64,000 nt of DNA, taken from contig CAKSWC010000002.1 in NCBI GenBank assembly GCA_934511365.1, positions 62,001-126,000 on the forward strand. The letters run 5' to 3'. Within the stretch, counting starts at the first letter, position 1. Each line of letters opens with the position of its first letter. The translations under genes and the position numbers were made by a program. Source of the stretch: an uncultured Eubacteriales bacterium. GTDB taxonomy: Bacteria; Bacillota; Clostridia; Oscillospirales; Acutalibacteraceae. The notes under the pieces are model-generated. The model had not been told where the DNA came from. It did not search any database and was given only the letters and a program-made list of their open reading frames with translations. Positions 25,409 through 32,599 of this stretch are shown one piece after another.

Positions 25409-25880
25409 TCTCTTCTCCTTTCAAAGCATCAGTACCCTTTTCAATCGCGGAATAAAACGCTCTGACCGAATCGTTCGAGTCCGAAAGGCAAAGTGCCTCA
25501 AGCTTTTCAAGCGCTTTGAGCCGGTCAAAGAATTTTACCTCAATACCGCCGCCCTTTTGCCTTTTGATTTCAGAGACTGAAAAAAGGTCGGCCTTTTCAA
25601 GCTCCTCCTGTGTCATCTCATCGCAAAAAATCAGTTTCACCGCGTCTGCAATGCAGCCGAAGGCAAGCCGGTAATACCCGGCGGCAACATCCTGCTTTTT
25701 TCTTTTTGTTTTTTCGTCTGCCGCTTTTATGAACTCGGCAACCTCTTTTTTTCTGAGCAGTCGCGCCGCGCTTCGCTGCGGAGAACGGTAACCGCTTTTT
25801 GCGGCCGCCTCGCGTCCGTTGCGGTCGAGCAGATAGTAGGTGCAAAAAAGCTCCTCCTTTGCGGAAATTTTGTTTTTCAT
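25401..25880 (-). CDS. Phage terminase small subunit
   Basis: This 159-residue protein has an N-terminal helix-turn-helix (KEELFCTYYLLDRNGREAAAKSGY, SPQRSAARLLRKKEVAEFI) followed by helical DRLKALEKLEAL at the C-terminus, the plan of small terminase subunits (XtmA/Terminase_2 type) that recognise the packaging site. AGGAGGAAACA precedes the start. It is the first gene of the cassette; a hairpin terminator lies about 115 bp upstream, so the cassette probably has its own promoter. Confidence 0.88.
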   Translation of the reverse strand: MKNKISAKEELFCTYYLLDRNGREAAAKSGYRSPQRSAARLLRKKEVAEFIKAADEKTKRKKQDVAAGYYRLAFGCIADAVKLIFCDEMTQEELEKADLFSVSEIKRQKGGGIEVKFFDRLKALEKLEALCLSDSNDSVRAFYSAIEKGTDALKGEENG

Positions 25881-25994
25881 TGTTTCCTCCTTTCCGGAAT
25901 TTTGCGGAAAGGCTTTTTGCGGTTACAGGCACAGTTTTTTGCCTTTCTTTTTTTAACCTTGAAAAAGTCCTTCCATATATACCCTCAAAAACGG

Positions 25995-26023
25995 AAAAAG
26001 TCGCGCAAAATGCGCGACTTTTT
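25995..26023. terminator. Bidirectional terminator hairpin
   Basis: AAAAAGTCGCGCA and TGCGCGACTTTTT form a perfect 13-bp stem with a 3-nt loop and A/T tails on both sides. It insulates the phage-like cassette from the flavodoxin gene. Confidence 0.85.
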
Positions 26024-26146
26024 GCCCTGTTTTTATAAAATTTTTTGGGTTTCCTCTATTATTCACGAAAATCATTCTATTTTGGGCAAAACAATACCGC
26101 ACGCAGCCATCTCTTTTCTGCGGCGAACGTGCGGTTACTTTTGGAT

Positions 26147-26644
26147 TTATTCAGTTATGTTGGCCTTCAAAAACTCCTCAACCGGAACAAGGTTTTCCTC
26201 TTTCACGGAATCAAAGCCGTTTTCAAAAAGCTCCAGTGCCCGTTTGTCGTCCGGGTCGCCGCTTTCTTTAACCTTGCCTTTCATCATGCGCAGCATCATA
26301 CTCATCATCATTTTATACATTCCGCGCAGCTTTTTAACGCTGAATGCACCGGGAAGATAAAAGAACGGTTCGGTTATGGCGTTCTTTTCCGCAGCCTCTT
26401 GTTTTGATTTTTCGCCCGGCATCATTCCAACGGCAACAACCGCTTTGAGTCCACCGAACTTTTCCCTCGCCTGAGAAAGCCCCTGAACGGTACCGGCCAT
26501 TACCCAGCCGAAATAAATAATCTCGCTGTTTTCCAAAGCTTCGCATTTTGAAAGCTCATAAACACCGCAGCCGATTTTCTCGCCAAGCATTTTTGCATAT
26601 CTTTCCGTTGAACCTGTGTTTGTGGTATAAACTATCGCTGTCAT
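26147..26644 (-). CDS. Flavodoxin-domain protein
   Basis: This 165-residue cytosolic protein starts MTAIVYTTNTGSTERYAKMLG, the phosphate-binding loop of flavodoxins (TNTGST), followed by YFGWVMAGTVQGL in the second FMN loop region. The C-terminal third is unusually rich in methionine and lysine (MYKMMMSMMLRMMKGK). It probably carries FMN and transfers electrons; the partner is unknown. The gene stands alone between two hairpins. Confidence 0.85.
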   Translation of the reverse strand: MTAIVYTTNTGSTERYAKMLGEKIGCGVYELSKCEALENSEIIYFGWVMAGTVQGLSQAREKFGGLKAVVAVGMMPGEKSKQEAAEKNAITEPFFYLPGAFSVKKLRGMYKMMMSMMLRMMKGKVKESGDPDDKRALELFENGFDSVKEENLVPVEEFLKANITE

Positions 26645-26697
26645 ATTTGTTCCTCCGCAAAAGTATTGTTGTTTTGCCTGTTTTCGGTATGAATAAG

Positions 26698-26723
26698 TGA
26701 AAAGGCCGAAAGTCCGGCCTTTA
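26698..26723 (-). terminator. Terminator of the zinc-ribbon protein gene
   Basis: AAAGGCC and GGCCTTT form the stem of a hairpin followed on the minus strand by TTTTCACTT. It lies just past the stop of the gene at 26730. Confidence 0.7.
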
Positions 26724-26729
26724 TCACAT

Positions 26730-28550
26730 TCAGAATTTCAACTGTGCATCGGTGATATCACCGTAGGGAAGGGTAACGCTGTCGTTATAGCCCTCAGGGT
26801 CAATGAAGTTGAACAAAACGCCGTCCTTTGAAACGCACCACGCAGAAGAGCTGATAAGCTGGCCGATGTTTCCCGTATCCTCGGGAACCTCGCTGTCTTT
26901 TCCGTTGCGGTTTTTATAATAAAGTTCAAACAGCTTTTTTTGCAGTTCAACATAGTCCTTTCCGAGGACGCTGTCCTTTTTAACAAACTCTCCGGTTGAA
27001 ACGTCAAGTGTATATGCCTCAAATGAGGTTGACGGGAAAAGGAGAACCGCCTTTTCCTCTGTTGTTCCGTTTTCTTCCGCCGTAACTTTCTTTTCAATCG
27101 GAAGATAATCGTTCGTTTCGTCAAGAAGAGAGATATATCCGTTTTCGTTATAGACAACCTTTGAAGAAACATAGATGTAGGCCGGCAGATTCTTTTTCTT
27201 TCCGCCCTTTTTGAGATATCTTCTATAGAGCGAGTCGGCCTTTTTCGCCTTGGCCTGGTACTTCGATATCATGTCGCTGTAAAGCGTGTTGAGTGTTGAA
27301 GCGGCGCTCTTTCCCTTTTCATCGTCATCTACGGCGCTGAAAACGGGGTATTCGATAATATAATTTGCAAAATTGACACCCTTTTTGGTCTTTGCGGCAA
27401 TCGTCCTGCGCTTGATTTCATAGCTGAGCGTTTCGCCGTTTTCGGGAGTGATTTTGACCCCGTCGCTTGAAAAAAGCGGACTTGAAGAAAGCTCAAGCAG
27501 ACTCCATTTGTTGCCCTCATCGCTCTTTTCCATTGAAACAAGGCAATAGACGGTTTTCTTTTCGCCGGAAGCGGAAGTAAAGTCGCATTGAACGTAATAC
27601 TTTCCGTCCTCGGTGCGCTTTGAGGAGGCAACGTCAACCGAATATGACGTCTTGGTCTGCTTTCCGGTGCCATCGGCGGCAAAATAGTAGTAGCTGTTAT
27701 AGTAGTAATACTCGCGTCCGTTTGCGCAGTTGACAACCTGCTGGCCGAGACTTGTCATAATTTTTTCAATGTCAGCCTTTTTAATTTTGCAATAGCTGTA
27801 ACTGTCTCCGTTTTTAAAGCGTTCTGCCGGGTCGGCCTTGTCGGTAATGATATCGGAAGGCTTGAAAAAGGCGGCGTAAAGGCCGTTGGCTTTTTGCGGC
27901 TTCATCATTTCAAGCAGTGTTTCCTGCTTTATGTCGTCACGATTAAAGCCGGTTTTGAAAAAGGCTGAGAAAAATCCGGCGTAGCCTTCAAACGAACCTT
28001 TTTCGCCGTGAGTAAAACCTGAAAGCGCAACCGTTTTGACCGCGGTCGCAGAAGTTTTAAAAACGTCCGTATATTTGCTGACAAAGGTCAGAGCAATCAT
28101 CGCCGCCGCGCAGAGAGAACAGATTGAAAGAACAACGGCTCTTGCTTTCTTCTCCCTTTTTTCCGCGGCCGGATTCACCCTTGCGGCGGAAACGGAGGGC
28201 TTTTTAGCCTCAGGCGCCTTTGGCGCAGACTTCACCTGCGGCCTTTGCTCCTGCGGTGCATTTGAAAAAGCGGGCTTTTCCTCCGGTTCCGGCGTTATTG
28301 GCCTTTGCGTTTTTGTTGCGGCGGGAGAGACGGTTACAGGAGCGGACAAAGCTTCCTTTTCTTCCTGCGGCAGCGGTGCAGATTGAGCCGTTTGCGCGTC
28401 CGGGGCCGGTCTTTGGCTGACGGGAATTTCCTCGTTCAGCTTATCCTCGGGTATATTAATCTGAAACCTTTTTTGAGAAACTTTCTTTTTGCAAAAGGGG
28501 CAAAAGCTTTCGCCGTCCGGTATTTGCGAAAAACAGTGGTTACAAATCAC
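26730..28550 (-). CDS. Zinc-ribbon membrane protein with extracytoplasmic domain
   Basis: This 606-residue protein begins with a zinc ribbon (CNHCFSQIPDGESFCPFC, two CxxC pairs), then a proline/alanine/glutamate-rich linker to about residue 135, one membrane helix (about 138-162) and a large outer domain of about 440 residues. The outer part is lysine- and tyrosine-rich with no recognised domain. Such proteins occur widely in gut Clostridia and are uncharacterised. It lies alone between the flavodoxin gene and the HAD gene with its own terminator. Confidence 0.75.
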   Translation of the reverse strand: MICNHCFSQIPDGESFCPFCKKKVSQKRFQINIPEDKLNEEIPVSQRPAPDAQTAQSAPLPQEEKEALSAPVTVSPAATKTQRPITPEPEEKPAFSNAPQEQRPQVKSAPKAPEAKKPSVSAARVNPAAEKREKKARAVVLSICSLCAAAMIALTFVSKYTDVFKTSATAVKTVALSGFTHGEKGSFEGYAGFFSAFFKTGFNRDDIKQETLLEMMKPQKANGLYAAFFKPSDIITDKADPAERFKNGDSYSYCKIKKADIEKIMTSLGQQVVNCANGREYYYYNSYYYFAADGTGKQTKTSYSVDVASSKRTEDGKYYVQCDFTSASGEKKTVYCLVSMEKSDEGNKWSLLELSSSPLFSSDGVKITPENGETLSYEIKRRTIAAKTKKGVNFANYIIEYPVFSAVDDDEKGKSAASTLNTLYSDMISKYQAKAKKADSLYRRYLKKGGKKKNLPAYIYVSSKVVYNENGYISLLDETNDYLPIEKKVTAEENGTTEEKAVLLFPSTSFEAYTLDVSTGEFVKKDSVLGKDYVELQKKLFELYYKNRNGKDSEVPEDTGNIGQLISSSAWCVSKDGVLFNFIDPEGYNDSVTLPYGDITDAQLKF

Positions 28551-28594
28551 TTCAAATTCTCCTTTGTCTGAAAAAATTCGGCTTTTTCCGCCGC

Positions 28595-29275
28595 TCAGAT
28601 ATATTTCAAAACGTCCCGAATATCTTCAATCTCGGCGGCAACGCCCGGCTTTCCAAGCCCTTTGCCTTTGAAATCGCCGTAATTCATTCTGATAACTTTC
28701 ATTCCTGCGCCGAGCGCGCCTTCAATGTCATTCACCGGGTGGTCGCCAACAAAAAGGCTCTCGCTGTTTTTGACTCCGGCGCGCCTTACGGCCTCGTCAA
28801 AAATGCGTCTGTCCGGTTTATATATTCCGATATCGCCGGAAACCACAACAACGTCAAAAAGCTCTCTGATTCCGGCGGTGTCGAGCTTAAGGTTTTGGAG
28901 CGAGGACACCCCGTTCGTTATTGCGCCGAGGATATAGCCGCGGCGTTTGACCTCCTTGAGCATATCGACCGCTCCGGGGAGCATATCAACATTTTTTCCG
29001 TAGTCATAGTTAAAAGAGTCATAAAGCTCCTGCATCGGCGGATGGTCTTTCCAGCTCCAAAGCTCAATAAGCTCCGGGAAATAGACCTCTCTTTCTTTAT
29101 ATCCGCCGTCAACGTGTTCCTCCATTTCATCAAGCTTTCTTGCTCTTTCTTCTTCTGAAATGGCCGGAAAATATTTTGTCAGGAAATTTTCGCAATAGAT
29201 GCGGTAGGCACCCTTTCTGCTTTGCAGAGTATCGTCAAAATCAAAAAACACTGCTTTAACATTAAGCTTGTTCAT
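28595..29275 (-). CDS. HAD-superfamily hydrolase
   Basis: This 226-residue protein has HAD motif I FFDFDDTLQ (nucleophile and acid aspartates), motif II in ITNGVSSLQNLKLD, motif III lysine in GIYKPDRRIF and motif IV GDHPVNDIEGA. The helical cap between motifs I and II is of the C1 type, as in phosphoglycolate phosphatase-like and YjjG-type nucleotidases. I chose ATG 29275, 5 bp past the ribF stop; an earlier start would overlap ribF. The substrate is not predictable beyond a small phosphate ester. Confidence 0.88.
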   Translation of the reverse strand: MNKLNVKAVFFDFDDTLQSRKGAYRIYCENFLTKYFPAISEEERARKLDEMEEHVDGGYKEREVYFPELIELWSWKDHPPMQELYDSFNYDYGKNVDMLPGAVDMLKEVKRRGYILGAITNGVSSLQNLKLDTAGIRELFDVVVVSGDIGIYKPDRRIFDEAVRRAGVKNSESLFVGDHPVNDIEGALGAGMKVIRMNYGDFKGKGLGKPGVAAEIEDIRDVLKYI

Positions 29276-29279
29276 TTTT

Positions 29280-30194
29280 TCATTCCTTTGTTGTTTCATT
29301 TTCAAAAATCCGGGCGGCCGTTTTTGCGTCGCGGTCTATTGCCTCGGTGAGCTTTTCAAGGTTTTCAAATTTTTGCTCATCGCGCAAAAATTCAAGCAAA
29401 AAGACCTCAACCTCCGCGCCGTAAAGATCGCCGGAAAAACCGAGAATGCAAGTCTCGCTGCGGAAACTTTCTCCGTCAACGGTCGGGCGCACGCCGATGT
29501 TTGTGACCGCGGCATAGCTTTTTTTGGAAAGGATAACCTTTGAAGCGTAAACGCCGCGTCTGAGTCTCACAAAATTATCCGGAAAGAACTGATTGATTGT
29601 TGGAAAACCGAGCAGTCTGCCGCGCCTGTCGCCGCTGACAACCTCAAGGCAATAGGAAAATTCCCGGCCGAGCATTGCGTTCGCGGCGCAAACATTTCCG
29701 TCCGCCAAAGCGTTCCGGATTCTTGTTGAGCTTATCGGTTCGTTTTCATAAATCTGTTCCTTTGCAACAAAAAGAGCAATGCCGAGCTTTTCGCATTCAG
29801 CTTTAAGCGTTCCGGTGTCGCCCTTTGCGTCCTTTCCAAAGCGATAGTTATATCCGCAGGATATCGCGCGGACATTAAGCGAACAATAAATCTTTGTTAA
29901 AAAATCCTTGCAGGAAAGATTTTGAACCTCGGAAAACCGGACGGTAACAAGCGAAAAGCCCATTTTTGAAAGCTGCTGCCTCTTGTCGCTTTCGGTGATA
30001 AGCTCCGGCGGAGCGGCGCCGAAAAGAGCCTTTTTTGGGTGCTCATCAAAAAGAAGAACCGCCGGAACAAGGCCGCGCTTTTTCGCCTCGCTCAGGGCTT
30101 TTTTGAGGACAGCTCTGTGTCCTTTGTGGATACCGTCAAAATTTCCGAGAGCCAAAAGGCAGTCTCCGCACAATTTTTTGTCCGTTATAAACAA
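29280..30194 (-). CDS. ribF: Bifunctional riboflavin kinase/FAD synthetase
   Basis: RibF makes FMN and FAD from riboflavin and ATP. The 304-residue protein has the N-terminal adenylyltransferase motif LGNFDGIHKGH, ISSTRIRNAL in the middle, and the C-terminal flavokinase region with GFPTIN and FPDNFVRLRRGVYAS. The start is TTG 30194 with GGAGG 9 nt upstream. It closes the rimP-to-ribF operon, separated from truB by 137 bp that contain a palindromic element. Confidence 0.95.
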   Translation of the reverse strand: MFITDKKLCGDCLLALGNFDGIHKGHRAVLKKALSEAKKRGLVPAVLLFDEHPKKALFGAAPPELITESDKRQQLSKMGFSLVTVRFSEVQNLSCKDFLTKIYCSLNVRAISCGYNYRFGKDAKGDTGTLKAECEKLGIALFVAKEQIYENEPISSTRIRNALADGNVCAANAMLGREFSYCLEVVSGDRRGRLLGFPTINQFFPDNFVRLRRGVYASKVILSKKSYAAVTNIGVRPTVDGESFRSETCILGFSGDLYGAEVEVFLLEFLRDEQKFENLEKLTEAIDRDAKTAARIFENETTKE

Positions 30195-30256
30195 TTTAAA
30201 GACCCTCCCCGTCCGGCCGAATCATCAGACCGGACAACAGGTAATTAAAATTTTTG

Positions 30257-30327
30257 GCAACCGCCGTTTGAATTGAGGGCGCAAATATATCGCCAAGATT
30301 TGTGCTCCTCAGTTAAGCCAGTTGTTG
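30257..30327. repeat. Palindromic intergenic element, copy A
   Basis: About 70 bp between truB and ribF. It aligns over its length with copy B at 35154-35223: both start GYAACCGCYG, share GCAAATATA in the middle and TTGTGCT further on, and end in a degenerate inverse of the start. Confidence 0.6.
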
Positions 30328-30331
30328 ATTT

Positions 30332-31225
30332 TTATTTGCTCATAATTTTCCGCGGCCTCAAAAGTCCTGCGGAAAAATCGGTAACACCTACGCCGAGAAA
30401 CTCGCCCTCGGGTGAAAAAATGCTATATAATGTTTCATCCGAAAGACCTTTTTGAATTCTTTCAAGAAAAAGTTCACCGCCGTTTGAAAAGCGCTTTGCC
30501 TGTTTGGCGCTCACTTTGAGCCTTTCAAAGGAAAGAACGTCCGGAATCGGAACAACGGTCTTTGAAAGCTCACCGGCGTCCCTCAGCGCCTCAAGCTCAG
30601 AAAGTGTTCGGCATTGCTCAATGCAGGCGCCGTTCGCCTTTGTGCGCCGCAGCGCAGTCATAGTACCCTTTGTTCCGAGCGCCTCGCCGATATCAGCAAT
30701 AAGCGAACGGACGTATGTTCCGGCAGAGCAGGCAACAAAAAGCTCACCCTCGCGCTTATCCTTGTCATATGACAAAAGGGAAAGCTCTGTGACGTTGATT
30801 TTTCTTTTTTCGCGTTCAATTTCCTCGCCGTTTCTTGCAAGCTCATAAAGACGAACACCGTCCTTTTTGAGCGCGGAAAACATCGGCGGAAGCTGCATTG
30901 TTTCCCCCTTGAACTTTTCAAGCGCAAGAAGCAGCCGTTCTTTCTCAACAGGAACATCGTCTTTTGAAATCACATTTCCCGTAATGTCGAGCGTATCGGT
31001 TTCAACGCCGAATCTGAATGCGGCCTTATATGCCTTTCCCGTTTCGGGAATAAGTTCAATGAACCGCGTTGCCGCAGAGAGGGCAACAACCATTGCTCCC
31101 GTTGCAAGCGGGTCAAGCGTTCCCGTGTGGCCGCTCTTTTTTTCAAGGAAAATACGTCTGACCTTTGCGCAAAGCAAAAAGGACGAAATGCCCTCCGGCT
31201 TATCAACAAAAACAAAACCGTTCAC
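30332..31225 (-). CDS. truB: tRNA pseudouridine(55) synthase
   Basis: TruB makes pseudouridine 55 in the T-loop of tRNAs. The 297-residue protein opens VNGFVFVDKPEGISS and carries the catalytic block KKSGHTGTLDPLATG with its aspartate, then YKAAFRFGVETDTLD, QLPPMFSALKKDGVRLYELAR and CSAGTYVRSLIADIG. The start is GTG 31225, 5 nt after GGAGA and 10 bp after the upstream stop. Upstream in-frame codons would overlap the phosphoesterase gene heavily. Confidence 0.95.
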   Translation of the reverse strand: MNGFVFVDKPEGISSFLLCAKVRRIFLEKKSGHTGTLDPLATGAMVVALSAATRFIELIPETGKAYKAAFRFGVETDTLDITGNVISKDDVPVEKERLLLALEKFKGETMQLPPMFSALKKDGVRLYELARNGEEIEREKRKINVTELSLLSYDKDKREGELFVACSAGTYVRSLIADIGEALGTKGTMTALRRTKANGACIEQCRTLSELEALRDAGELSKTVVPIPDVLSFERLKVSAKQAKRFSNGGELFLERIQKGLSDETLYSIFSPEGEFLGVGVTDFSAGLLRPRKIMSK

Positions 31226-31235
31226 TCTGTTCTCC

Positions 31236-32180
31236 TTAAAAATATTTTTCCATCTCGCGGATAACTCTGCGCTTAGCCTCGTCAAGCATACAGTCAAACT
31301 GGCAGCCCGCCGCCCTTGCGTGGCCGCCGCCGCCAAAAGCGGCGCAGAACTTTGCCGCATCAAGACTTTCATGGGTGCGGACGGAAACCTTGAATGTTCC
31401 GTCCTTTTTCTCCTTGAATGTCACTCCGGCCTGAACGCCCTCAATCTGGCGCGAGAGCGCAACAATCGCGTCGCAGTCCTCCTCGCCGCAAGAGCAATCG
31501 TGAAGCATTTTCTGCGTAACGGTTATCACGCAGACTTTTCCGGCAAAGTACATTTCAAGCGAGGCAATGCACAGCCCCTGAAGCCTGAGGAAGCCGGGCT
31601 TTTTTGTTTCAAACATTCTGACGTTGACCTCGCTGTGCCTTGCGCCTTGCTCAATAAGCTCGGCGGCAATGCGATGGGTGCGCGGCGTAACATTTGAATA
31701 GCGGAAACAACCGGTGTCCGTTGAACAGCCGGTATAAAGGCGCGTTGCAATTTCTTCGTCAATTTCAATTCCGAGCTTTTTGATGAGAAGATACACAACC
31801 TCGCAGACAGAGGCACTCGTTCCCTCAACATAGCTTTCCTTTGCAAAAAGCCTGTTTGTTGAATGGTGGTCGATTGCAAGGTCTATTCTCTCGCCGTATT
31901 CTTTTTGAACGTCCTTTCCGAGCAGGACGGTATCGGCAACATCAACGCTGACAACAAACCCGTTTTCAAATTCATCGCCCTCGCAAAGAAGAAAGCGATA
32001 TTTTTCCGGTATCGGATCATTGTTGACAAGCTTTGCCCTTTTTCCGAGCTTTCTGAGCGCAGAAAGCAGGGCAAAGCCGCCGCCGAGCGTGTCTCCGTCC
32101 GGATTCGCGTGGGTAAGAATGATAAAATTATCGTTGTCATTCAAAATCTCAACGGCGCGCGAAAAATCAATCTTCATCAT
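31236..32180 (-). CDS. DHH-family phosphoesterase (NrnA-like)
   Basis: This protein of about 314 residues has the DHH motifs THANPDGDTLGG, VDVADT, DHHSTN and, in the C-terminal DHHA1 domain, FGGGGHARAAGCQF. Members between rbfA and truB are the NrnA type: they degrade short oligoribonucleotides and may also hydrolyse pAp or linear dinucleotides. Two adjacent ATGs (32180 and 32177) follow AGAGG; either could be used. It overlaps the end of rbfA by a few bases. Confidence 0.92.
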   Translation of the reverse strand: MMKIDFSRAVEILNDNDNFIILTHANPDGDTLGGGFALLSALRKLGKRAKLVNNDPIPEKYRFLLCEGDEFENGFVVSVDVADTVLLGKDVQKEYGERIDLAIDHHSTNRLFAKESYVEGTSASVCEVVYLLIKKLGIEIDEEIATRLYTGCSTDTGCFRYSNVTPRTHRIAAELIEQGARHSEVNVRMFETKKPGFLRLQGLCIASLEMYFAGKVCVITVTQKMLHDCSCGEEDCDAIVALSRQIEGVQAGVTFKEKKDGTFKVSVRTHESLDAAKFCAAFGGGGHARAAGCQFDCMLDEAKRRVIREMEKYF

Positions 32181-32529
32181 GACTTCCTCTTTTTGTCCTT
32201 TCAAGCTTTTCAAAAAGCCTGACTCCCTGTTCAACGGAATCGTCCGCAACAAATTTAATTTCCGGGGCTTTTCTCAGGTGCAGCCTGTTTCCAACCTCGC
32301 GGCGAACAAGTCCCGTTGCGGCAGTGAGACCTTTCACGGCCTCCTTTGCTTCCTCAATGCCCGAAAGGGCGCTGACAAAAACTTTTGCGTATGAGGCGTC
32401 GGGGCTGACCTCGACCCTCACAACGGTGAGCATTTTATCTTTTACGCGAGGATCCTTAAGTTCGCGGATAATCGCGGTGATTTCTCTGCGTATGTCCTCA
32501 GACACACGGTCTTTTCTGAAACCTGCCAT
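32167..32529 (-). CDS. rbfA: Ribosome-binding factor A
   Basis: RbfA assists late maturation of the 30S subunit. The 120-residue protein has RKDRVSEDIRREITAIIRELKDPRV, the typical opening, a KH-like core with VSPDASYAKVFVS and a basic tail. ATG 32529 is preceded by AAAGGA; upstream in-frame codons would lengthen it with a sequence foreign to the family. It overlaps the phosphoesterase gene. Confidence 0.95.
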   Translation of the reverse strand: MAGFRKDRVSEDIRREITAIIRELKDPRVKDKMLTVVRVEVSPDASYAKVFVSALSGIEEAKEAVKGLTAATGLVRREVGNRLHLRKAPEIKFVADDSVEQGVRLFEKLERTKRGSHDED

Positions 32530-32576
32530 AATTTTTTCCTTTCTTCTGCAAAAAAACCGGCAAAGGTACGAATCGG

Positions 32577-32599
32577 GCAACTGCTGATTGAGCGGTTAC
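32577..32599. repeat. Short palindromic element, copy C
   Basis: GCAACTGCTGATTGAGCGGTTAC lies directly at the infB stop. It resembles the two ends of copies A and B joined together. The stem has one mismatch. Confidence 0.45.

Noticed and set aside
30195..30331. FMN riboswitch before ribF
   Set aside because: The gap is too short and has only the palindromic element and a small GTCCGG hairpin; none of the conserved FMN aptamer segments are seen.
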